Source: Rhodobacteraceae bacterium SB2 (GTDB lineage: Bacteria; Pseudomonadota; Alphaproteobacteria; Rhodobacterales; Rhodobacteraceae). From it: a stretch of 64,000 bases of DNA. Below the pieces are notes generated by a model. That model was not told where the DNA came from. It made no database searches and worked only from the letters and a program-made list of their open reading frames with translations. The position numbers and the translations under genes were made by a program. Positions 36,786-45,975 of the stretch are shown here, piece after piece. The number at the start of each line of letters is the position of its first letter. The stretch's first letter is position 1. Location of the stretch: positions 124,001 through 188,000 of the forward strand of contig LGRT01000004.1 in the NCBI GenBank assembly GCA_001642945.1, read 5' to 3'.

Positions 36786-38909
36786 ATGGCAGGCAAACAG
36801 AAATCAACCAAGCCGCTCATCGCGCAAAACCGCTATGGGTCAGCGTCGAAAGCCGTACGAAAACCGCCAAAGCCCCTGCGCAGTACCGCCCCCAAGCAAA
36901 GAAATATCGTGTCCAGAGCTCTGCGATGGCTGTTTAAACGCTGCGTGGGTTTGGTTTGGGCTGTTATCTGGCGCTCAGCCCTAATGCTTGCCTTATTCAC
37001 AGCTGCAGGGGTGGGTTATTATCGTAGCACCCTGCCCGATTTATCGGCCTTACTGGATGTAAGAGCCCGCGGCTCAGTCACTTTACTTGACCGCAACAAT
37101 GAGGTTTTTGCCTGGCGCGGCGAACAGTTTGGGCAAGCAATCGACGCGCAAACCATTTCACCTCATTTGCGTCATGCGGTTCTGGCAACCGAAGATAAAC
37201 GGTTTTACCGCCATTTTGGATTGAGCCCGCGTGGCGTTTTGGGCGCGATACGGATTAATATGCGCGAGGGCCGCAGCGCTTTATCCGGACATGGTGGCTC
37301 GACCATAACCCAGCAAACCGCGAAACTCTTGTGTTTGGGCCTGCCTTTCGATCGCGCGCGGTGGAAGAGCGAACGCGCCTATGAAGCCGAGTGCCGAGAA
37401 AGCAGCTTATGGCGCAAAGTCAAAGAAGCCGCCTATGCGCTTGCGCTTGAGAGCCGTTTTTCAAAAGATGAAATCTTAACAATTTATATAAATCGTAGCT
37501 TTCTGGGCGCGGGAGCGCGCGGGTTTGAGGCTGCGGCGCAACGCTATTTTGGAAAATCAGCACGAAATGTAAACCCCGCCGAAGCGGCAATGCTGGCTGG
37601 GCTTTTGGTGGCGCCGACCCGCTATGCGCCCACCAATAACCTGCAGAGATCGCAAAACCGCGCGGGCGTCATTATCAATTTGATGCAAGCACAAGCGTTA
37701 CTCAGCGCCGAAGAGGCCGATTTCGCGCGCAAAAACCCCGCGCAACTGTCGCAAGCGGCCAAAGCCAATGCCGGTAATTACTTTGCCGATTGGGTGATGC
37801 AATCGGGTCCACGCTTTCTGACGCAGACAACAACCGAAGATGTGATTATAAAAACCACGTTTGACCGCCGCCTTCAAAACGCGGCGGAACAGGCGATGCA
37901 TCAGGTATTCGACTCAAAGGTTCGCCCGGGATCCAAGGCACAAGCTGCAATTGTTGTGATGTCCCCAAACGGCGCAGTGCGGGCAATGCTGGGCGGGCGC
38001 AATACATCGGTTGCCGGAGGCTTTAACCGCGCCACGCAAGCGCTTCGGCAAACCGGCTCGGCCTTTAAGCCTTTTGTATATGCAGCGGCTCTCGAGGCCG
38101 GATACAGCCCCTATGATATTTTACAAGACAGCCCATTAACGCTGGATCTACCTGGCTCTGGCCCTTGGAGCCCGCAAAATTATTCAAAAGAATTTTTAGG
38201 GCCCGTCAGTTTAAACGCCGCCCTCAGCCAATCCTTAAATATCCCTACCATCCGGCTGAGCGAAGAGGTTGGACGTGATGTTGTGAGAAATGTCGCTTCT
38301 GGATTTGGAGTTGGAGAAAAGCTTGCCACTGGGCCAGCGCTTGCCTTGGGCGTGTCCGAAGCCACTTTGATCGATATGGTCGGGGCCTATGCTGGAATTT
38401 TAAATCGCGGCCTATCCGTCACCCCTTTCGGGCTGAACGAATTGCGATTATTCGGAGACGACACTGCCCTGATGGGGGCCACAAATAGCGCCGGCCAGCG
38501 GGTCATTTCTCCAACGGCTGCGCATAATCTGATCTTTATGATGCAAAATGTGATGGTTGAAGGAACCGGACAAAAAGCGGCGATTGAAGGGTGGCAAACC
38601 GCGGGTAAAACCGGAACAACGCAAAGCGCACGCGATGCTTGGTTTATTGGCTTTTCCAGCGATTACGTGATCGGTGTTTGGATGGGATATGATGACAATA
38701 CGCCTTTAACCGGGGTCACTGGCGGCGGGTTACCAGCCGAGATTTGGAAAGCAACCATGCTGCGTGCTCAAGGCGATTTGCCCCCGAATACGCTGGTTCA
38801 AACAGCTCAGACGCGCGCCGGGGCTGGAAAAACGAGCAGAACAACCGACCGGGGCCAAGGCACCAACGCGATCAATCGCTTTTTGCGCAATCTGTTCGGG
38901 CAGAACTAA
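36786..38909 (+). CDS. Class A penicillin-binding protein (transglycosylase/transpeptidase)
   Basis: The 707-residue protein has a basic N-terminal tail, one membrane anchor (about residues 50-78), a GT51 transglycosylase domain and a transpeptidase domain. The GT51 catalytic Glu sits in ATEDKRFYRHFG, with GGSTITQQTAK following. The penicillin-binding motifs are SAFK in TGSAFKPF, SLN in SQSLNIP and KTGTT. The C-terminal tail is rich in Thr and Arg. It polymerises and cross-links peptidoglycan. It could be PBP1A- or PBP2D-like; I do not choose. Confidence 0.9.
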   Translation: MAGKQKSTKPLIAQNRYGSASKAVRKPPKPLRSTAPKQRNIVSRALRWLFKRCVGLVWAVIWRSALMLALFTAAGVGYYRSTLPDLSALLDVRARGSVTLLDRNNEVFAWRGEQFGQAIDAQTISPHLRHAVLATEDKRFYRHFGLSPRGVLGAIRINMREGRSALSGHGGSTITQQTAKLLCLGLPFDRARWKSERAYEAECRESSLWRKVKEAAYALALESRFSKDEILTIYINRSFLGAGARGFEAAAQRYFGKSARNVNPAEAAMLAGLLVAPTRYAPTNNLQRSQNRAGVIINLMQAQALLSAEEADFARKNPAQLSQAAKANAGNYFADWVMQSGPRFLTQTTTEDVIIKTTFDRRLQNAAEQAMHQVFDSKVRPGSKAQAAIVVMSPNGAVRAMLGGRNTSVAGGFNRATQALRQTGSAFKPFVYAAALEAGYSPYDILQDSPLTLDLPGSGPWSPQNYSKEFLGPVSLNAALSQSLNIPTIRLSEEVGRDVVRNVASGFGVGEKLATGPALALGVSEATLIDMVGAYAGILNRGLSVTPFGLNELRLFGDDTALMGATNSAGQRVISPTAAHNLIFMMQNVMVEGTGQKAAIEGWQTAGKTGTTQSARDAWFIGFSSDYVIGVWMGYDDNTPLTGVTGGGLPAEIWKATMLRAQGDLPPNTLVQTAQTRAGAGKTSRTTDRGQGTNAINRFLRNLFGQN

Positions 38910-38910
38910 T

Positions 38911-39513
38911 TTAAAGTGTTGCCTCTAATGCCGTAATGAGGCGATCAATTTTGCCTCCGTTTTTATCAAGCAAAGCCCCAATTTCAGCGCGCTCGCTTAA
39001 CAGCATGTTGATCCCTTCAATAAAAATATTAAAGAATAACGGCTTGCCTGATTTGTCCGACACCAAAAACTCAACCTCAAACGGATTGGCATTTTGCAGC
39101 TTTGCTTCTGCAGTCACTTTGTAAAAGCTTTTTACTTTTTTAGAGTCTTTTACGATAATATCGCTGCCCATAAACTCTCTAAACCGGCTGCCATATTTGC
39201 GCGCCATATATATTTTAAAAACGCGCGTAAATTTCTTCATTTGCTTGGGCGTGGCCCGCCGCGCTTCCGCTCCAAGCGCATAGCGTGCTATTAGGTTCAC
39301 GTCAGCATAACGCTCAAATATTTTTTCAAATTCTGCCAGAATAATTTCTTCATCATCGGTCGATGCAACCATCGCGTTGATATCGTCAACAGCTTGATTA
39401 ATCAAAGTTTTTGCGGCGCTTTTCGTTAACGCGTAAGCGGGCAACCCGCTCCATAGCAGCGCAGCAACAATTCCAGATAAAACCGCACGGCGCGGTAACT
39501 TATTCTGTGCCAT
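38911..39513 (-). CDS. mlaC: Phospholipid-binding protein MlaC
   Basis: The 200-residue periplasmic protein has a twin-basic start (MAQNKLPRRAVLSGIVAAL) and a signal ending GLPAYA. The family body has FEKIFERYADVNLIARYALG and FTRVFKIYMARKYGSRF. MlaC carries phospholipids between the outer-membrane MlaA complex and the inner-membrane MlaFEDB transporter. GAGGATC lies just before the ATG at 39513, inside the 3' end of mlaA, so the two are coupled. It is convergent with the PBP gene, one base apart. Confidence 0.9.
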   Translation of the reverse strand: MAQNKLPRRAVLSGIVAALLWSGLPAYALTKSAAKTLINQAVDDINAMVASTDDEEIILAEFEKIFERYADVNLIARYALGAEARRATPKQMKKFTRVFKIYMARKYGSRFREFMGSDIIVKDSKKVKSFYKVTAEAKLQNANPFEVEFLVSDKSGKPLFFNIFIEGINMLLSERAEIGALLDKNGGKIDRLITALEATL

Positions 39514-40246
39514 AAAGATCCTCATACGGGTCATCATAAACATCTTCATCACGCCCACCTAACGAAAAACGCCGGGTTTGCAGATAAATCAACTTGCTTT
39601 GGGAATAACTGTCAATGCTGTCATAAAGAACGGAATCGATCGCGCCTGCATAGGCAACACGCATATCCATCGCTTTCGCGATCGTACTCGATGTTGTGTA
39701 ATAATTCACAGGAGGCTCGATCAATGGCGCTAAGGGATTTAAAACCCAATCGACGAGCTTGCCCGTCGCATCCCGGCTGGTAGATGGCCCAAATAGCGGC
39801 AACTCAACATAAAACCCCTCTCCAACGCCCCATCTGTGCAAAGTGGCGCCGAAATCGCTTTCATCTCCACCGATACCCAAATCTTCTGCCGGTGTTCCTA
39901 AACCTGCAAAGCCCAAAGTTGAATTGATTAGAAACTTACCTGTATTTTGCAGTCCAGATTGAAATTCGCCTTGCAAAACGTTATTCACAATATCCCCCGG
40001 CACCGAAAGGTTTTCAGCGAAATTGTTGATCATCTGGCGCAGGCCATCAGTCACATTTCCCACATAGGCAAACGAGACTGGCCGCACGATGGATTTATCC
40101 AAAGCAATATTTACCCCATGTACGCGCCGATTCATGGTTTCAAAAGGATCATTCACATCCTGACTGTAAAGCGGCGTCGAGATGCCCAGAAAAACCAGCA
40201 CAAACGCCAAAGCCATAGCTAAAGAAGTTCCTGTTTGTTTCATCAC
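39500..40246 (-). CDS. mlaA: Outer-membrane lipid asymmetry protein MlaA (VacJ-like)
   Basis: The 248-residue protein matches MlaA: DVNDPFETMNRRVHGVN at the N-terminus, then VNNVLQGEF, INSTLGFAGLGTPAEDLGI and FGATLHRWGVGEGFYVELPLFGPS. It removes misplaced phospholipids from the outer leaflet together with MlaC. The signal peptide (ALAFVLVFLGISTPLYSQ) contains no cysteine, so the lipoprotein anchor of most MlaA proteins is absent and cleavage by signal peptidase I is expected. An acidic tail ends the protein. Confidence 0.9.
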   Translation of the reverse strand: MMKQTGTSLAMALAFVLVFLGISTPLYSQDVNDPFETMNRRVHGVNIALDKSIVRPVSFAYVGNVTDGLRQMINNFAENLSVPGDIVNNVLQGEFQSGLQNTGKFLINSTLGFAGLGTPAEDLGIGGDESDFGATLHRWGVGEGFYVELPLFGPSTSRDATGKLVDWVLNPLAPLIEPPVNYYTTSSTIAKAMDMRVAYAGAIDSVLYDSIDSYSQSKLIYLQTRRFSLGGRDEDVYDDPYEDLYGTE

Positions 40247-40479
40247 ATGTTACACCCAGTTTCGAATATCTGCCTTTTTTTTGGTATTAACGGCAAACGC
40301 TTTGTTTAACAATGACACATCAATCAAAAGCAACAAGTAAACCAATCGTGATCATCATCAAGCGTCTTTAAGGGCTGCATAAATTTTCCAACAAACGCCA
40401 AACGCCAAAAGGTAGCCCTTTTCCCTTGCTACGAGACAGGGTATCATTTGTTAAAAATATGTTGAAAAAGGAAAGAAGA

Positions 40480-40944
40480 ATGGCCCCTGAATTTGAAGAA
40501 AAACTGAGCGAGCTGGGCGTAAATCTGCCAGAGGCGCCCGCCCCAGCGGCCAATTACGTTCCTTTTGTTCAAGTCGGCGATATGCTTTATGTATCAGGGC
40601 AAATTTCAATCGGGCCAGAGGGCCTGATTAAGGGCAAGCTGGGCTTAGACATGACCACCGAGCAAGGTGCAGAGGCTGCCAAAATTTGTGCGATCAACTT
40701 GCTGTCGCAAGTGAAAGCGGCATGCGGCGGCGATTTGGATCGGTTGATCCGGGTTGTCAAATTGACCGGATTTGTGAACTCAACAGCAGATTACACAGAC
40801 CAGCCCGCCGTTATTAACGGCGCGTCCAACCTGCTGGGTGAGGCTTTGGGAGAGGCTGGAAAACACGCGCGCGCAGCGGTATCTGCCGTCGCGCTGCCCC
40901 TTGGCGTGGCCGTGGAAATTGAAGGTATTTTCCAAATTCGATGA
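40480..40944 (+). CDS. RidA/YjgF family protein
   Basis: The 154-residue protein belongs to the RidA subgroup with the long N-terminus KLSELGVNLPEAPAPAANYVPFV. It contains YVSGQISIGPEG and IRVVKLTGFVNSTADYTDQP. The canonical RidA arginine position near the C-terminus (RAAVSAVALPLG) is present as HARAAV. RidA proteins hydrolyse reactive enamine or imine intermediates. AAAGGAAAGAAGA precedes the ATG at 40480. It overlaps the GDPD gene by four bases. Confidence 0.87.
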   Translation: MAPEFEEKLSELGVNLPEAPAPAANYVPFVQVGDMLYVSGQISIGPEGLIKGKLGLDMTTEQGAEAAKICAINLLSQVKAACGGDLDRLIRVVKLTGFVNSTADYTDQPAVINGASNLLGEALGEAGKHARAAVSAVALPLGVAVEIEGIFQIR

Positions 40945-41711
40945 TATCTGGTTTAGACCCGCAGTTTTTAGCTAGGCCGCTGGCGCATCGCGGCTTACAC
41001 ACCGACAATAAGGGTGTTTTGGAAAATAGTCAGAGCGCTTTCGCAGCGGCCATAAAAAAAGGCTATGGGATCGAGCTTGATCTGCAGCTTTCTGCAGATA
41101 GGCAGGCGATGGTTTTTCATGATGATACATTGGATAGGATGACATCGCATCAAGGCCCGGTGCGCAACCACAGTGCTAAAAACTTAGAACGCATGGCTTT
41201 GAAGCATAGCAGTGATTGCATTTTACCGCTCGCTGCGCTGTTGCATCAGGTTTCTGGATCAGTGCCTTTATTGATCGAGTTAAAAGATCAAACTGGGGAT
41301 CTATCTTCAAGCAATGGGGATCTAGAACGTGCCACAGCCAAAGCCTTGCAACATTATCAAGGCGCTGTGGCCGTGATGTCCTTTAACCCGTTTTCGGTGC
41401 TCGAAATGCGGCGGCAGGCACCCCAGATAGCCCGCGGGCTGACAACCGAGTTTTTTACAAAGGAAGAATGGCCCAAGATCTCGAAAGATAGGCGTTCAAC
41501 CCTCACCAATATTTCCGACTTTGAAAAATGCGGAGCCAGTTTTATCAGCCATCATCACGAAGATCTTGAAAGCGAACCGGTGCGCGCCCTAAAGGCCAAA
41601 GGAATTCCTATATTATGTTGGACAATTGAAACAAAAGCCCAGCAGCACGCGGCGCGCCAACTGGCCGATAATTTTACATTTGAAGGCTTTCAACCGGCAA
41701 CAAGCTCTTGA
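40941..41711 (+). CDS. Glycerophosphodiester phosphodiesterase
   Basis: The 256-residue GDPD-family enzyme hydrolyses glycerophosphodiesters to glycerol 3-phosphate and an alcohol. It shows LAHRGLH (catalytic His), ENSQSAF, GIELDLQLS with the metal-binding Glu-x-Asp, and VFHDDTLDRMT with the second catalytic His. There is no signal peptide, so it is cytoplasmic. The coupling to the RidA-like gene is by ATGA overlap. Confidence 0.88.
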   Translation: MISGLDPQFLARPLAHRGLHTDNKGVLENSQSAFAAAIKKGYGIELDLQLSADRQAMVFHDDTLDRMTSHQGPVRNHSAKNLERMALKHSSDCILPLAALLHQVSGSVPLLIELKDQTGDLSSSNGDLERATAKALQHYQGAVAVMSFNPFSVLEMRRQAPQIARGLTTEFFTKEEWPKISKDRRSTLTNISDFEKCGASFISHHHEDLESEPVRALKAKGIPILCWTIETKAQQHAARQLADNFTFEGFQPATSS

Positions 41712-41757
41712 TTATCCGCGCTTTTGAAACACATAGGCGCTAGAGGGAAAGGCCAGG

Positions 41758-42951
41758 ATGCAGCAGGACGCGATAGAAATTCAGGTGGTGACATCGCTTT
41801 CGATGGTAGCCCAATCTGATTGGGATAGCTGCGCCTGCCCCGAAATCGACTCTGGCAATGATCCGCGCGCGCTTGACCCTTTTACAACATACCGCTTTCT
41901 TTGGGCGCTTGAATCGAGTGGATCGGTGGGCGAGGCCACTGGCTGGCAGCCGTATTTTTTACTGGCTTTTCAAAATAAAATATTGATCGGATGCACTCCG
42001 ATGTATTTAAAATCACACTCGCAAGGCGAATATATTTTCGATCATAGCTTTGCAGAGGCCTATCATCGCGCAGGCGGGCAATATTATCCCAAATTGCAAA
42101 TTGCTGTACCCTTCACACCGGTTACAGGGCGGCGGTTTCTTCTCAAACCAGGCTATGAGGTCGAGGCGAGCCAAGCTTTGATAAAAGGGGCGCTGCAATT
42201 TGCCGCGAATAACAAGCTCTCTTCGCTACATGCCACGTTCTGCACCCAGAAAGAAGCCAAAGCCGGTGAAAGCCTAGGCCTCCTCAGCCGTACAACGCAG
42301 CAATTCCATTGGGAAAACCCCGGATATGAAAGCTTTGATGGCTTTTTATCCGCCCTCTCTTCGCGCAAACGCAAAAACATTAGAAAAGAGCGCGCGCAAG
42401 CCAATCAATTTGGCGGCGAGATTGAAATGCTCACGGGCGCGCAGATAGAGCCGCATCATTGGGATGCGTTTTGGAGGTTTTATCAAGATACCGGCGCGCG
42501 CAAATGGGGAACCCCTTATTTAACCCGCGCCTTTTTTGATGCGGCGCAAGACAGTTTGCGCGATGAAATTCTTCTGATCATGGCAAAGCGCGACGGCCTA
42601 TATGTTGCCGGAGCAATGAATTTTATCGGCCGCGATTGCCTTTATGGCCGGTACTGGGGCTGTATAGAAGACTATCCCTGCCTGCATTTTGAACTCTGCT
42701 ATTATCGCGCGATAGACTTTGCGATTAAACATAATCTTGCCCGCGTAGAAGCGGGCGCCCAAGGCGCGCATAAATTAGCCCGCGGCTATATCCCCGCAGA
42801 AACGCATTCACTGCATTGGGCTGCAGATAAAGGGTTTCACGAGGCGATTGCGCAATATTTGATTGCGGAAAAAAAAGCCGTCACCGAAGATATAGAGATA
42901 ATGACCAAATTTGGCCCGTTTCGAAAAACCACAGCAGATATTGCAGAGTAG
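41758..42951 (+). CDS. FemAB-like acyltransferase (GNAT fold, DUF482)
   Basis: The 397-residue protein matches the DUF482/peptidogalycan biosynthesis group of FemAB-like GNAT proteins: DPFTTYRFLWALE, PYFLLAFQ, YYPKLQIAVPFTPVTGRRFLL and RKRKNIRKER. FEL-CYYRAIDFAI and GAQGAHKLARGY mark the C-terminal half. The biochemical role of this family is not established. It lies in a same-strand run from ridA to phhB. Confidence 0.85.
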   Translation: MQQDAIEIQVVTSLSMVAQSDWDSCACPEIDSGNDPRALDPFTTYRFLWALESSGSVGEATGWQPYFLLAFQNKILIGCTPMYLKSHSQGEYIFDHSFAEAYHRAGGQYYPKLQIAVPFTPVTGRRFLLKPGYEVEASQALIKGALQFAANNKLSSLHATFCTQKEAKAGESLGLLSRTTQQFHWENPGYESFDGFLSALSSRKRKNIRKERAQANQFGGEIEMLTGAQIEPHHWDAFWRFYQDTGARKWGTPYLTRAFFDAAQDSLRDEILLIMAKRDGLYVAGAMNFIGRDCLYGRYWGCIEDYPCLHFELCYYRAIDFAIKHNLARVEAGAQGAHKLARGYIPAETHSLHWAADKGFHEAIAQYLIAEKKAVTEDIEIMTKFGPFRKTTADIAE

Positions 42952-42962
42952 AGGAACCTATA

Positions 42963-43256
42963 ATGACCAAAAAATTGTCAGAGACCGAGCGTCACCAAGA
43001 CCTGGCGCCATTACTCGCCAAAGGTTGGACAGCGGTAGAGGGGCGCGATGCGATTGCAAAAGAGTTTAAATTTGCAAACTTCATCGCAGCTTTCGGCTGG
43101 ATGAGCCAAGCCGCGATTATCGCTGAAAAGATGAACCACCATCCCGAATGGTTCAACGTTTATAATCGCGTTTCGGTCACGCTGAGCACGCATGATGTGG
43201 GCGGACTCAGCGCGCTGGATATTACCTTGGCGCAAAAAATGGATGCGTTGAATTAA
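42963..43256 (+). CDS. phhB: Pterin-4-alpha-carbinolamine dehydratase
   Basis: The 97-residue protein has the PCD/DCoH signature: FANFIAAFGWMSQAAIIAEKM then NHHPEWFNVYNRVSVTLSTHD, with the catalytic histidines in NHHPEW. It recycles the tetrahydropterin cofactor of aromatic amino acid hydroxylases. No hydroxylase gene is adjacent. It follows the FemAB-like gene by 11 bases. Confidence 0.9.
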   Translation: MTKKLSETERHQDLAPLLAKGWTAVEGRDAIAKEFKFANFIAAFGWMSQAAIIAEKMNHHPEWFNVYNRVSVTLSTHDVGGLSALDITLAQKMDALN

Positions 43257-43260
43257 GCTT

Positions 43261-43752
43261 TTAGCCGAGGGCTTTTAAAAGCGCATCGGCGCTGGATGTG
43301 GTAATTTCAGAGCGTGTTTCTTCCAGTAGAAAATGCTCAACGACACCGTCATTTACCACCAAAGCATAGCGTTGCGAACGATCATAAAATCCCGTCGCCG
43401 GCACAGTGAAACTTAAGCCCACAGCTTTGGTAAACGTAGACCCTGCATCCCCCAGCATGGTCAGCCCTGCTTCATAGGCACCAGAGGCGCGCCCCCAAGC
43501 GCGCAAAACGAAACTGTCATTAACGGTCAGGATCGCAACTTCATCGAGGCCGGCATCCATCAGCTGCTCTTTTTGACCGATGATATTTGGCAGATGCGCG
43601 CGCGAACAGGTGCTGGTAAACGCGCCCGGCATGCCAAATATGGCCACGCGGCGGCCGGCAAATACATCGTTCAGGTCAACGGTTTCAATCTCTGAATTTG
43701 TTACCCGCAATATCGGCGCATTTGGCAATCTACTGCCCACGACTATGGTCAT
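43261..43752 (-). CDS. Peroxiredoxin (Prx5 type)
   Basis: The 163-residue thiol peroxidase has the peroxidatic Cys49 in FGMPGAFTSTCSRAHLP and the downstream ILTVNDSFVLRAWG, as in Prx5/AhpE-like atypical peroxiredoxins. Other conserved pieces are RYALVVNDGVVEHF. It reduces hydroperoxides with glutathione or thioredoxin. It is divergent from the flavoprotein reductase gene. Confidence 0.9.
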   Translation of the reverse strand: MTIVVGSRLPNAPILRVTNSEIETVDLNDVFAGRRVAIFGMPGAFTSTCSRAHLPNIIGQKEQLMDAGLDEVAILTVNDSFVLRAWGRASGAYEAGLTMLGDAGSTFTKAVGLSFTVPATGFYDRSQRYALVVNDGVVEHFLLEETRSEITTSSADALLKALG

Positions 43753-43832
43753 TTCCTATTCCCTTATTTGTATTCGCACAGAGGATGTTATAATGCGTTT
43801 ATTCGACAGGGCCAGATCAGGTGAGGACGCGT

Positions 43833-45047
43833 ATGTCAAGAATAGTTGTGATAGGCGCAGGACAAGCTGGCGCGGCACTGGTTGCAAAATTGCGCAATCT
43901 CGATGATCAATGCAGCATAGATTTGGTCGGCAAAGAAGACGTCCTACCCTATCAACGACCACCCTTATCAAAAAAATATCTTTTGGGGGAGATGCCTTTG
44001 GAGCGCCTTTATTTGCGCCCAGAAAGTTTTTACACCGATAACCACATCACTCTTCACCTTGGCGACACCGTTACGGGTATCAATCGTCGTGAAAAATCCA
44101 TCGTTACAACCCGCCAAAGCCTGACATATGATCACTTGGTTTTTGCAACCGGATCATGGCCGCGCAGATTGCCTGCCGCAATCGGGGGCGAGCTAGCGGG
44201 GGTTTACACGATGCGCGATCTCCAAGATGCGGATGCGATGGCTCCTGAAATGGTGGTAGGGCGAAAGGTTTTGATCGTTGGCGGGGGCTATATCGGTTTA
44301 GAAGCCGCAGCAGTTGCCGCAACAAAGGGGCTAAAGGTCACGCTGGTTGAAATGTCGGACCGTATTTTAAACCGTGTCGCCGCACCGCAAACATCCGATT
44401 ACTTCCGGCAGTTGCACCAGTCGCATGGGGTGACGTTGAAAGAAAATACGGGCCTGAAACAGCTAATCGGTCAGGATGGCAAAGTGACCAGCGCACAATT
44501 AAGCGATGGCAGCGTTGAGCGCTTCGATTTCGTGATCGTCGGGGTGGGGATTATACCGGCGCAAGACTTGGCAGAGACTGCTGGGCTAGAGATTGAAAAT
44601 GGCATCGCCGTGGATGTGTATGGGCGCAGTTCCGACCCGTCGATATGGGCGATCGGCGATTGCGCATCATTTGACCATCAAGGTCAAAAAATGCGGCTGG
44701 AAAGCGTACAAAATGCGATTGATCAGGCCGAAGTGACCGCGCAAAATATTTTGGGCGCTAAAACCCAGTATCAACCAGAACCTTGGTTTTGGTCTGATCA
44801 ATATAACGTAAAGCTGCAAATCGCCGGGCTGAACACGGGCTATAGCGATGTGGTCGAACGGGCTGAGCAGACTGCTGATAGCTGTTCTTTTTGGTATTAC
44901 AAGGACGATACGCTTCTGGCCGTCGATGCGATGAACGCGCCCAAAGCCTATATGGTGGGCAAACGTTTGCTTGGCCTTGGCAAATCGCCCCCAAAAGCGG
45001 CAATAAGCGATCCCCAGACCGACCTTAAATCCCTGCTGAAATCTTGA
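43833..45047 (+). CDS. FAD-dependent ferredoxin reductase-like oxidoreductase
   Basis: The 404-residue flavoprotein resembles rhodocoxin and putidaredoxin reductases. It has an FAD motif VVIGAGQAGAA at residues 5-15, PYQRPPLSKKYL, an NAD-binding motif VLIVGGGYIGLEAAA at about 145-160, and WAIGDCA for FAD. Such enzymes pass electrons from NADH to a 2Fe-2S ferredoxin for a P450 or oxygenase. No partner gene is adjacent. GTGAGGA precedes the ATG at 43833. Its stop overlaps the TTG start of rsmD. Confidence 0.85.
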   Translation: MSRIVVIGAGQAGAALVAKLRNLDDQCSIDLVGKEDVLPYQRPPLSKKYLLGEMPLERLYLRPESFYTDNHITLHLGDTVTGINRREKSIVTTRQSLTYDHLVFATGSWPRRLPAAIGGELAGVYTMRDLQDADAMAPEMVVGRKVLIVGGGYIGLEAAAVAATKGLKVTLVEMSDRILNRVAAPQTSDYFRQLHQSHGVTLKENTGLKQLIGQDGKVTSAQLSDGSVERFDFVIVGVGIIPAQDLAETAGLEIENGIAVDVYGRSSDPSIWAIGDCASFDHQGQKMRLESVQNAIDQAEVTAQNILGAKTQYQPEPWFWSDQYNVKLQIAGLNTGYSDVVERAEQTADSCSFWYYKDDTLLAVDAMNAPKAYMVGKRLLGLGKSPPKAAISDPQTDLKSLLKS

Positions 45048-45604
45048 GAATAATCGCAGGCACACATCGCGGAAGAGCTTTGGCCTCGGTTGGCAAAGGC
45101 GATCCCTCGGCACATTTGCGCCCAACCACCGACCGCGTGCGCGAGAATTTATTCAACGTGCTTGCCTCGGGGCGGTTTGGAAATCCTTTGGAGAACGCGC
45201 AGGTTCTTGACCTTTTCGCCGGAACCGGTGCTTTGGGGTTTGAGGCCCTTTCGCGCGGCGCAGAGCGTCTGTGGCTGATCGATAACGCTCGTAAATCTGC
45301 AGAACTGATCCGCAAAAATAAAGCTCTGTTTGATCCAAACGTCGAGATCACCTTTCGGCCATGGAATCTGCTGCAATTGCCGCCCTGCCCCGGCGCGCCT
45401 TTTGATCTGGTATTTCTTGACCCCCCCTATGGCAAAGATTTGGGCCAAAACGTGGTGCCAAAGGCCCGCGCAAAGGGATGGATTGCAGATGACGCCTTGA
45501 TTATATGGGAAGAGCAAGGCGAGATGTTGGCCCCAGAGGGGTTTTGCAACCTCGAGTGCCTGCGCTATGGCGACACATACGTTACCTTGATGCGTGCACA
45601 ATAA
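45044..45604 (+). CDS. rsmD: 16S rRNA (guanine966-N2)-methyltransferase RsmD
   Basis: The 186-residue SAM-dependent methyltransferase has MRIIAGTHRGR at the N-terminus, RPTTDRVRENLFNVL, the SAM motif LDLFAGTGALGFEALSRG and the catalytic DPPY at residues 126-129. It methylates G966 of 16S rRNA. The start is TTG at 45044, embedded in the upstream stop (TTGA). Confidence 0.9.
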   Translation: MRIIAGTHRGRALASVGKGDPSAHLRPTTDRVRENLFNVLASGRFGNPLENAQVLDLFAGTGALGFEALSRGAERLWLIDNARKSAELIRKNKALFDPNVEITFRPWNLLQLPPCPGAPFDLVFLDPPYGKDLGQNVVPKARAKGWIADDALIIWEEQGEMLAPEGFCNLECLRYGDTYVTLMRAQ

Positions 45605-45975
45605 CCTCCGCCCTATATTACTGAGCCTTTTAAATAGATAAATTTCTTTCATTATCTTTTTCGCGAGCCAAGTGACTGCCGTTGCGCCGTCAGAAAGAAA
45701 TCTATGATTATTTCATTCACATGTTGCAAAAACTCAAATGGTCAAACCCCGATGGATCAAACCTGATAAGAATTTTCTCGATACCGGCGAGATGCTTAAC
45801 GAAAGCCTGTTGATCCGATAATTGATATAAAGCTGCATGTTTACATCTTCGGTTCAGGACGCGGCATGCGGCGGCGAATTGCTGACATCGCCCAAAAAAC
45901 GCGCTTTCAACGGATCTGTTTGGAGGGAGCTGACAGCGAATATCGCTCTGCCCTCTTAAGAAAGGAAAAATATTT
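45605..45975. other. 370-bp stretch without a recognisable gene
   Basis: No coding sequence is supported. ATTTCTTTC at 45642-45650 and GAAAGAAAT at 45693-45701 form a 9-bp perfect inverted repeat 42 bases apart, of unknown meaning. It lies between the convergent ends of rsmD and the XRE-type regulator. Confidence 0.5.
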
